The notes under the pieces are model-generated. The model searched no databases. It was not told where the DNA came from and worked only from the letters and a program-made list of their open reading frames with translations. Source: JAOUEE01 sp051011595 (GTDB lineage: Bacteria; Actinomycetota; Acidimicrobiia; Acidimicrobiales; SHLQ01). Taken from it: a stretch of 11,401 nucleotides of DNA. Shown here piece after piece: positions 6,492 to 11,401 of this stretch; position 1 is the first letter of the stretch; every line of letters begins with the position of its first letter. The stretch spans positions 1 through 11,401 of the forward strand of contig JBPCTQ010000129.1 of NCBI GenBank assembly GCA_051011595.1. The letters are read 5' to 3'. The position numbers were made by a program, and so were the translations under genes.

Positions 6492-8816
6492 ATGAACGAC
6501 CAGACGAAACGACCCGTGTTCCTCCGCTTCGGCTTCGCGATGGTGGCCCTGTTGCTGGTGGCCAGTAGCTGTGCGAGCGAAGACGCGTCGCCGTCGCCCG
6601 ACCCTGATCGTTCGGTGCCCACCACGGTCGACGTCGACGGCGACGGTGTGCCCGACATCGATCCCCGTCCTCGCAACGTGAGCTTTCGTTCGACGCTGCA
6701 CCAGGTCGACGACTGCGACGAACTGTTGGCCCATCTGCGAGCCGAAGGAGCGGCGCGGGTGGGGCCCTATGGACTCAACGGCGGTTACTGGGGTGGCCCC
6801 GTGCCCATGGAACTGTTCGCCGAGGAAGCAAACGACGGGGGCGGCTTCGACAACGCATCGGCGGCGGGTGGCCCCGTTCGACTCGACACCGGTGAGGTCG
6901 CCGCCCAGTCCACCGCACCGGACGCCGAGGGCGAGACCACCTTCTCGGGTACGAACGTGCAGGAGCTGGGCATCGACGAACCCGACCTGGTGAAGACCGA
7001 CGGCGACCGCATCATCACTTTGACCGGCAACGTGGTCCACATCATCGATGTCACCGGCATCGAGGCCGAGATCCGGGGCACCCTGCGCCTCGACGACGAA
7101 GCCTGGGGTCAGGACCTCCTGGTGGTCGACGACACCCTCTACGTGATCCGCCAAGGCGGCGATTTCGGTGTGGTGTACGCCGAGGCCACCGACACCAACT
7201 TCGACATTGCTCCCGGCCGGTACCAGCCGACGGTGGTCATCGACGAAGTCGACCTCACCGATGCCGCCGCACCGACCGTCACCGCCTCGCTCACCACCAG
7301 CGGTCAGTTCGTCAGCGGCCGGCTGCACGACGGTGTGCTGCGGCTGGTGACCCAGAGCCAGCCCGACCAGCTCGAATTCGTGCAGCCTCAGAGTGAATCG
7401 GGCGAGGATCGGGCCACCGAGGTGAACCAGGACGTCATCAACGAGTCGACCCTCGAGGACTGGCTGCCCAGCTATGTGCTGGAAGCCGGTCAGGACAGCG
7501 AGACCGGCCTGCTGGTCGCCTGTGATCAGGTCCATCGCCCCACCGAATTCGCCGGCTTCGGCACCACCGCGGTGATCACCATCGACCCCGCCGTCGGCCT
7601 CGACGGCGGCAACGGGGCCGGGGTGCTGGCCCCCGCCGAAACCGTCTATGCCTCGTCCGGGTCGCTCTACGTGGCCGCGCCGAGCTGGATCGACCCGACC
7701 CTGTGGGAGACCGACCAGGACCTGGCCGAGGAACTGGCCCAGAAGTACGCCACCTCGATCCACCGTTTCGCCCTGGTCGACGAAGGAGTGGCCTACACCG
7801 GGTCGGGCAGCGTCGAAGGCCGGCTGCTGAACCAGTTCAGCCTGAGCGAGTACGACGGTCACCTTCGGGTGGCCACCACCGTGGGCGACCCCTGGGGTTG
7901 GGGCGACCAGAGCCAGTCCGAGTCGGTGGTGATGAGCCTCCGACTCGACGACGACTCACTCACAATGGTGGGTCAGGTGGGCGACCTGGGCCGGGGCGAG
8001 GAGATCCGCTCGGTTCGTTTCGTCGGCGACCAGGCCTACGTGGTGACGTTCCGCCAGACCGACCCGTTCTACGTGGTCGACCTGGAGGATCCGACCGACC
8101 CGACGGTGCGGGGCGAGCTCAAAATCCTGGGCTACAGCGGGTATCTGCACCCGCTGAGCGACGACCTGATCCTCGGTGTGGGCCAGGACGGTGATGCCGA
8201 TGGCCGCCTCACCGGCGCCAAGGTCACGGTGTTCGACGTGAGTGATCCCTCGAACCCGATCGATCTCGACAACTGGACCCTCGACGGCGCCAGCACCGAC
8301 ATCGAGTGGGATCATCGAGCCTTCCTGTGGTGGGAAGACGAGCGCCTGGCGGTGCTGCCGCTGAACAGCTGGTCGACCAACTTCGTCGGAGCAGTGGTGC
8401 TCGAGATCGACGGGCAAGGTGGGATCAACGAACGCGGCCGTCTCCAACATGCTCCCGACTCCACTCGGGGCCAGACCCCGTGTGAGCCGATTCCCCTCCA
8501 GCCGGCCGCCGAGACCGAGGCCTTCTTCATCATGGAGGAGGGTGCCCTGATCCAGATCTGCGACGAGAACGAGACCGGCGCATCTGGCTACGACTGCTGG
8601 GACCGGTTCCCGCCGGCGGAGATCGAGGCTTGGGGATTCGACGATGTGCCCGATGTCGGCGACGACCAGTTCGTGGAGATCTGCTGGCCGGTCAACCACG
8701 CCGAGAACATCCTGCGCACCCTCGTGATCGACGATCAGCTGTGGTCGGTGTCGGCGAGCCGCCTGCAGGCCCACGACATCGACACCCTCACGGTGACCGA
8801 CCGCATCGACCTCTGA
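6492..8816 (+). CDS. Lipoprotein with C-terminal beta-propeller domain (PF09826 type)
   Basis: A 774-aa secreted lipoprotein. The N-terminus MNDQTKRPVFLR plus a hydrophobic core ends in VASSC (Cys27, lipobox), followed by a Ser/Pro/Asp linker. Residues 47-57 (DVDGDGVPDID) form a calcium-loop-like motif resembling thrombospondin type-3 or EF-hand loops. From about residue 154, TNVQELGIDEPDLVKTDGDRI is the hallmark opening of the beta-propeller domain family, and repeated blade-like segments (VVDDTLYVI, GDQAYVVTFRQTDPFYVVDL, TVFDVSDPSNP) follow. The end (ENILRTLVIDDQLWSVSA, then HDIDTLTVTDRIDL) closes the propeller as usual, so the protein looks full length. The family is uncharacterised; a binding or scaffold role at the outer face of the membrane is inference. 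The gene starts 61 bases after leuD with little ribosome-binding site, so it may have its own promoter or read through from leuCD. I see no functional link to leucine synthesis. Confidence 0.9.
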   Translation: MNDQTKRPVFLRFGFAMVALLLVASSCASEDASPSPDPDRSVPTTVDVDGDGVPDIDPRPRNVSFRSTLHQVDDCDELLAHLRAEGAARVGPYGLNGGYWGGPVPMELFAEEANDGGGFDNASAAGGPVRLDTGEVAAQSTAPDAEGETTFSGTNVQELGIDEPDLVKTDGDRIITLTGNVVHIIDVTGIEAEIRGTLRLDDEAWGQDLLVVDDTLYVIRQGGDFGVVYAEATDTNFDIAPGRYQPTVVIDEVDLTDAAAPTVTASLTTSGQFVSGRLHDGVLRLVTQSQPDQLEFVQPQSESGEDRATEVNQDVINESTLEDWLPSYVLEAGQDSETGLLVACDQVHRPTEFAGFGTTAVITIDPAVGLDGGNGAGVLAPAETVYASSGSLYVAAPSWIDPTLWETDQDLAEELAQKYATSIHRFALVDEGVAYTGSGSVEGRLLNQFSLSEYDGHLRVATTVGDPWGWGDQSQSESVVMSLRLDDDSLTMVGQVGDLGRGEEIRSVRFVGDQAYVVTFRQTDPFYVVDLEDPTDPTVRGELKILGYSGYLHPLSDDLILGVGQDGDADGRLTGAKVTVFDVSDPSNPIDLDNWTLDGASTDIEWDHRAFLWWEDERLAVLPLNSWSTNFVGAVVLEIDGQGGINERGRLQHAPDSTRGQTPCEPIPLQPAAETEAFFIMEEGALIQICDENETGASGYDCWDRFPPAEIEAWGFDDVPDVGDDQFVEICWPVNHAENILRTLVIDDQLWSVSASRLQAHDIDTLTVTDRIDL

Positions 8817-8833
8817 TTCGCCTGGTTCACCAC

Positions 8834-8861
8834 CGGGCGGGTGAGCGGCCGTGGCCGCCCG
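8834..8861. terminator. GC-rich hairpin between convergent genes, probable bidirectional terminator
   Basis: CGGGCGG (8834-8840) pairs perfectly with CCGCCCG (8855-8861). The 14-base loop overlaps a second, competing inverted repeat GCGGCC-GT-GGCCGC (8845-8858). It lies 17 bases after the beta-propeller stop codon and 6 bases after the stop of the leftward small ORF. No T-run follows, as is common for actinobacterial terminators. Function is inferred from position and symmetry. Confidence 0.5.
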
Positions 8862-8867
8862 CTGGGC

Positions 8868-9041
8868 TCAGTCCATCCGAGATCGGTGTTCGACGTCGAT
8901 TCGGTGCACATCACTGACGACTCGGGCGACCACGTAGCTCACCTCGGCCACCAATGCCGCCACACACGCCGCCGCCACCCCTTTGGGGATGACACCCTTC
9001 ACACCGTCAGCTCGGACCCACGACACATCGATTGCTGCCAT
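8868..9041 (-). CDS. Small hypothetical protein, 57 aa
   Basis: I do not recognise this protein. ATG at 9041-9039 is preceded by GGGAGG (9051-9046) four bases away, one of the best ribosome-binding sites in the window, which supports translation. The product starts MAAIDVSWVRADGVKG and has a small-residue hydrophobic middle (about 18-42, Val/Ala-rich, interrupted by Glu33 and Arg40). It ends in a charged tail with two histidines (VHRIDVEHRSRMD). The middle could be an amphipathic helix or a weak membrane segment. There is one cysteine (26) and no signal peptide. The same frame stays open up to 9134, but the upstream 31 codons have no ribosome-binding site. The gene lies downstream of the haem peroxidase on the same strand, 144 bases away, and a hairpin follows its stop. 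Its length is too short to exclude a chance ORF, but the start signal is good. Confidence 0.5.
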   Translation of the reverse strand: MAAIDVSWVRADGVKGVIPKGVAAACVAALVAEVSYVVARVVSDVHRIDVEHRSRMD

Positions 9042-9045
9042 ATCG

Positions 9046-9051
9046 CCTCCC
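9046..9051 (-). promoter_or_regulatory. Strong ribosome-binding site of the 57-aa ORF
   Basis: Read on the minus strand this is GGGAGG, four bases before the ATG at 9041. It selects that ATG over the upstream in-frame ATG at 9134 and is the main argument that the small ORF is a gene. Confidence 0.55.
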
Positions 9052-9065
9052 TCTGCCCACCCATC

Positions 9066-9096
9066 CTGCGCAGGTGGTCGCCCGATGTTCTGCGCA
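9066..9096. repeat. Two CTGCGCA copies 24 bases apart upstream of the 57-aa ORF
   Basis: CTGCGCA occurs at 9066-9072, inside the 10-base palindrome CCTGCGCAGG (9065-9074), and again at 9090-9096. Each holds the self-complementary TGCGCA. The pair lies 25-55 bases upstream of the small ORF start, where an operator or promoter could be. I see no convincing -10/-35 pair around it, so a regulatory role is speculative. Confidence 0.25.
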
Positions 9097-9121
9097 TCGC
9101 TACTCACTGCAACCGAAGATT

Positions 9122-9168
9122 CACCCGACCGCAACGCACCTTTCGTGTGGATTCGGTGCTTTCGGGTG
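9122..9168 (-). terminator. Possible terminator after the haem peroxidase
   Basis: CACCCGA (9122-9128) pairs with TCGGGTG (9162-9168), and an inner GCACC (9136-9140) pairs with GGTGC (9155-9159) with asymmetric internal loops. On the minus strand it begins 17 bases after the peroxidase stop codon. It is less compact than a classic terminator and has no U-tract. The rest of the stretch 9042-9185 shows no gene. Confidence 0.3.
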
Positions 9169-9185
9169 TTCTCGTGCTGGTTCGA

Positions 9186-10652
9186 TCAGGTCACACCGGC
9201 GAAGCCGAACAGGCTGATCATGTCGGTGGCATGAGTGGGTGTGAACTTCGGTGATGCGTAGAGATAGGAGTTCTCGTCGACGGCCAGCATGGTGGCCAAG
9301 GCGGCGGCCACCAGCTTCGAACCCACCTTGCCGAGGTGCTGGCCACTGGCCCTCACCTCGGACTCTTTCAGCACGTAGTACCAGAGCGGGGTCTTCTTCA
9401 GCAGCTCGTCGCTGTCGGCCTGTAGTACCGCGGCCTCGTTGGCCGTGGCCCCTTGCAGCAGCTCGGCCCGGCTGAGCCGAGCGATCTTCAACGAGTCGGC
9501 GACACACTGTCCGGACGGAAGGTCGAACGACAGCCCCCGCAGCAGGTTGCGAGCCGCCAACTTCTCGAGGATGCCGGGCGGCATGCCGGGCAGGTGGTCG
9601 AGCTGCAACGCCAGCCGAGTGTCGATCGCCGATGCCAGGTTGGTGGCCGACGGCCCGAAGAACCGGTTGAAGTCGACCACCCAGTTCGAGAACACCGGGA
9701 GCTGCGGCGGCGACGCGAATGCGAACACCTCTCCCATCGTGGCGTTCGGGAAGTTCTGGTTGACGTCGTAGTTCTCCCGCACCATGGAGTGTCCGAATCG
9801 ATAGGCCGCCACCGAGAACTCGACCGGCATACGAAAGCTTCGCTGGAGGGGCTTCTTGCGCTTCTCGATCCTCGCGGTCCACCCGTTGGCGACCACCGGG
9901 TCACATATCCGAGGCAAGAAATCGTGCATCACGATCCACTGGTAGTGGTGGGTGACAGAGCGGCGAGCCCGCTCGAAGTCGTCGCCGACGGCGGCCAACA
10001 CCGCGTTGTGGAACTTGAGGAACCCGTGATGGAGCTGGGACACGATCAGGTTCTCGTCGTTGCGCATGTCGCCGATGAGCGCCGTGTGCTGACCAGCCTC
10101 GCCGTTGCGCGGCAGGTCGAAGTCGGTCGGGGTCGTCACCGTCGGCGGACCACCCGGTCCGACCGGGGTGTTGGTGCCGAGGAGCAGCCGTTTGCCGCCA
10201 GATGCCTGCTCGTACAGGAACGGATCGATCCCGGGACCCTGGCCGTAGACACTGTCGAGATCGAGCCGGGGGGTTCGGAAGTTGGTCGTGGTGGCTGGAT
10301 CGTTCTGCCCGTGGAGGTCGGACAGGGCATCGAGCGTGATGTCGTGATCGATGAACTGGCCCAGGTAGGTGTACCCGGCCGGAATGGCGCTGGACACACT
10401 CGACGGCGCCTTGGTGGCCATCTCGGTGCCCAAAGTCTCGAGCTTCGCCCGCACCCCCGCGGTGTCGCGCAACAGACAGGCTTTGCGTTTGGCTTTCCCG
10501 TCGAACCGGTACTCGTAGGTGCCCGGCGCACACTCATCACGGGTGCTCTGAGAGATGACACTCTCGTCGTCGTACTTGCCGTGGACGAAGGGCCGCTGGT
10601 GTTTGTCCCAGCCTTTCACCGGCTTGGTCTTGCTTGGCTTCTTGGCCGCCAT
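9186..10652 (-). CDS. Animal-type haem peroxidase (An_peroxidase family, bacterial)
   Basis: A 488-aa protein of the peroxidase-cyclooxygenase superfamily, which uses H2O2 to oxidise halides or organic substrates. Active-site residues can be matched to myeloperoxidase. GQFIDHDIT carries Gln99, Asp102 (haem-ester position), distal His103 and Asp104 (calcium). GDMRNDEN carries catalytic Arg197 and Glu200 (haem-ester position). YRFGHSMV carries proximal His288, and LHHGFLKFHN is the usual helix after the arginine. ATG 10652 is preceded by GGGAG five bases away; an in-frame extension to 11084 runs over the leuA terminator and gene. The N-terminus is Lys-rich (MAAKKPSKTKPVKGWDKHQR) and has no signal peptide, so the protein seems cytoplasmic or exported by an unrecognised route. 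The gene lies 155 bases after leuA behind a strong hairpin and so is probably transcribed separately. The substrate is unknown; halide oxidation or peroxide defence are possibilities only. Confidence 0.92.
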   Translation of the reverse strand: MAAKKPSKTKPVKGWDKHQRPFVHGKYDDESVISQSTRDECAPGTYEYRFDGKAKRKACLLRDTAGVRAKLETLGTEMATKAPSSVSSAIPAGYTYLGQFIDHDITLDALSDLHGQNDPATTTNFRTPRLDLDSVYGQGPGIDPFLYEQASGGKRLLLGTNTPVGPGGPPTVTTPTDFDLPRNGEAGQHTALIGDMRNDENLIVSQLHHGFLKFHNAVLAAVGDDFERARRSVTHHYQWIVMHDFLPRICDPVVANGWTARIEKRKKPLQRSFRMPVEFSVAAYRFGHSMVRENYDVNQNFPNATMGEVFAFASPPQLPVFSNWVVDFNRFFGPSATNLASAIDTRLALQLDHLPGMPPGILEKLAARNLLRGLSFDLPSGQCVADSLKIARLSRAELLQGATANEAAVLQADSDELLKKTPLWYYVLKESEVRASGQHLGKVGSKLVAAALATMLAVDENSYLYASPKFTPTHATDMISLFGFAGVT

Positions 10653-10657
10653 GGGTG

Positions 10658-10662
10658 CTCCC
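10658..10662 (-). promoter_or_regulatory. Ribosome-binding site of the haem peroxidase
   Basis: GGGAG on the minus strand, five bases before ATG 10652, decides between this start and the much longer in-frame reading from 11084. Confidence 0.6.
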
Positions 10663-10712
10663 GCCTGGATTCTTGGACACCTCGATCCTGCCCCCGACGG
10701 AAGCGTCAGACA

Positions 10713-10747
10713 GCGCGCCCACGCGCACAACCGAACACCGGGCGCGC
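10713..10747. repeat. Inverted repeat upstream of the haem peroxidase
   Basis: GCGCGCCC (10713-10720) and GGGCGCGC (10740-10747) are perfect reverse complements separated by 19 bases. They lie 60-95 bases before the peroxidase start and just beyond the leuA hairpin. This could be a second stem in the leuA 3' region or an operator for the peroxidase. Simple GC composition makes chance plausible. Confidence 0.3.
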
Positions 10748-10757
10748 GGTGACAGCC

Positions 10758-10790
10758 GGCAGTGGAGCGCCCGGTCGGGGCTCCACTGCC
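10758..10790 (-). terminator. Intrinsic-type terminator of leuA
   Basis: GGCAGTGGAGC (10758-10768) and GCTCCACTGCC (10780-10790) form a perfect 11-bp stem. The 11-base loop can itself fold partly (CCC with GGG). The hairpin begins 17 bases after the leuA stop codon on the minus strand. No T-run follows, which is usual in high-GC actinobacteria. This is the strongest stem-loop I found in the window. Confidence 0.7.
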
Positions 10791-10807
10791 GAAGCAGTCG
10801 CAGTGGC

Positions 10808-11401
10808 TCAGAGGTCGAAGTCGAGGCTTCCGGGGCGGAGCACCGCGTTGGGGTCCTCGCCACTCTGTTGCACTCGGTACACCTTGTTGAGGGCGGCTAC
10901 GAAGGCCCGGGCCGATGCTTCGACCACGTCGCCCGACAACCCACGGCCCGACACCTTGACCCCTTCGGTCGTCTCGAAGGCCAGCGCCACATCGGCGAGG
11001 GCATCGACCCCGCCGGTGACCGAGGTGACCGTGTAGTCGGTGAGCCGGCCTTCGATGCCGGTGGCCTCTTTGATGGCCTGACACGACGCCGCCACCATGC
11101 CGTCGCCTTCGGCGTGCGCCTCGCGCTTCTCGCCGTTGACCGACAGCACCACGTCGGCTTGGGGTGTGTTGCCCGTGCCGACACTGCCTCCTGCGGTGGC
11201 CAGCGACAACAGCTCGAAGGCGTGATCGACCGTGGCGCCCATCTCCTCGGCCACGATGGCTTCGAGGTCGGCGTCGCTCAGCTGCACCTTGCGATCAGCG
11301 AGCTCCTTGAACCGCTCGAACGCGGCCTGGAGGGCGTCGCCGTGGATCTCGATGCCCATCTTCTCGAGTGTGTCCTTGAAGGCGGCTCGGCCCGAGTGCT
11401 T
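10808..11401 (-). CDS. leuA: 2-isopropylmalate synthase, C-terminal part (5' end outside window)
   Basis: LeuA condenses acetyl-CoA with 2-oxoisovalerate, the first committed and leucine-inhibited step of leucine biosynthesis. The frame is open to the window edge and gives the last 197 residues, starting KHSGRAAFKDTLEKMGIEI, the conserved end of the catalytic/linker region of the E. coli-type enzyme. Next is FKELADRKVQLSDADLEAI, then the LeuA dimer (allosteric leucine-binding) domain over roughly the last 115 residues, with EGDGMVAASCQAIKEATG, DYTVTSVTGGVDALADV and GRGLSGDVVEASARAFVAAL. The SGDVVEAS motif is normal for LeuA; citramalate synthase is a less likely alternative because the tail fits LeuA well. 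The form resembles the ~515-aa bacterial type rather than the longer M. tuberculosis type. It is on the opposite strand from leuCD, about 5 kb away, with leuB absent here. A strong hairpin follows the stop. Confidence 0.96.
   Translation of the reverse strand, partial: KHSGRAAFKDTLEKMGIEIHGDALQAAFERFKELADRKVQLSDADLEAIVAEEMGATVDHAFELLSLATAGGSVGTGNTPQADVVLSVNGEKREAHAEGDGMVAASCQAIKEATGIEGRLTDYTVTSVTGGVDALADVALAFETTEGVKVSGRGLSGDVVEASARAFVAALNKVYRVQQSGEDPNAVLRPGSLDFDL

Noticed and set aside
6240..7862. 540-codon open frame antisense to leuD and the beta-propeller gene
   Set aside because: It spans two well-supported + strand genes and has shadow composition with no recognisable motif.
9453..11036. 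527-codon + strand open frame opposite the peroxidase and leuA
   Set aside because: It crosses the leuA terminator and both minus-strand genes, whose active-site and domain motifs are clear; its own composition is Arg/Val/His-rich shadow.
10653..11084. Upstream in-frame extension of the peroxidase into leuA
   Set aside because: It runs through a perfect terminator stem and an out-of-frame leuA; ATG 10652 has a good ribosome-binding site.
1..11401. Mobile elements, defence system, CRISPR array, tRNA or rRNA
   Set aside because: No transposase or integrase motif, no spaced direct-repeat array, no terminal repeats and no tRNA-like cloverleaf were seen; composition is even across the window.

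Overview
The window reads as ordinary chromosomal DNA from a high-GC actinobacterium. The codon use is strongly G/C-ending, LeuD carries the actinobacterial form of its active-site motif, and lipoproteins and an unlinked leuA are present. A marine or soil member of the Acidimicrobiia is my guess, not a demonstrated assignment. I see no IS element, phage gene, CRISPR array, tRNA or rRNA.

Left part (1-1853, + strand): the end of a secreted right-handed parallel beta-helix protein overlaps, through a CTGA stop/start, a lipoprotein of the di-haem oxidoreductase family (DUF1111/DHOR) with two CxxCH haem sites. A short GC hairpin separates this pair from a convergent gene (1875-4301, - strand) for a cytoplasmic PAS-GGDEF-EAL protein of cyclic-di-GMP metabolism. 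Its GGDEF, I-site and EAL motifs are all intact.

Middle (4302-8816, + strand): a 120-base divergent intergenic region holds a 12-base palindrome and a TATATT box. It leads into leuC and leuD, the two subunits of 3-isopropylmalate dehydratase. About 60 bases later comes a large lipoprotein with a C-terminal beta-propeller domain (PF09826 type) and a calcium-loop-like motif just after its lipid anchor.

Right part (8817-11401, - strand): a 57-codon ORF with a strong ribosome-binding site, an animal-type haem peroxidase without a signal peptide, and the 3' end of leuA (2-isopropylmalate synthase) all read leftwards. A strong 11-bp hairpin follows leuA, so the peroxidase is probably its own transcription unit.

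Functionally, leuA, leuC and leuD give two of the steps of leucine biosynthesis; leuB is not in the window, and leuA is on the opposite strand from leuCD. The other genes are redox proteins (di-haem lipoprotein, haem peroxidase), envelope proteins (beta-helix, beta-propeller) and a second-messenger enzyme. Nothing in the sequence ties them into one system. The least explained items are the 57-aa ORF, the coupled beta-helix/di-haem pair and the leaderless-type (no signal peptide) peroxidase.
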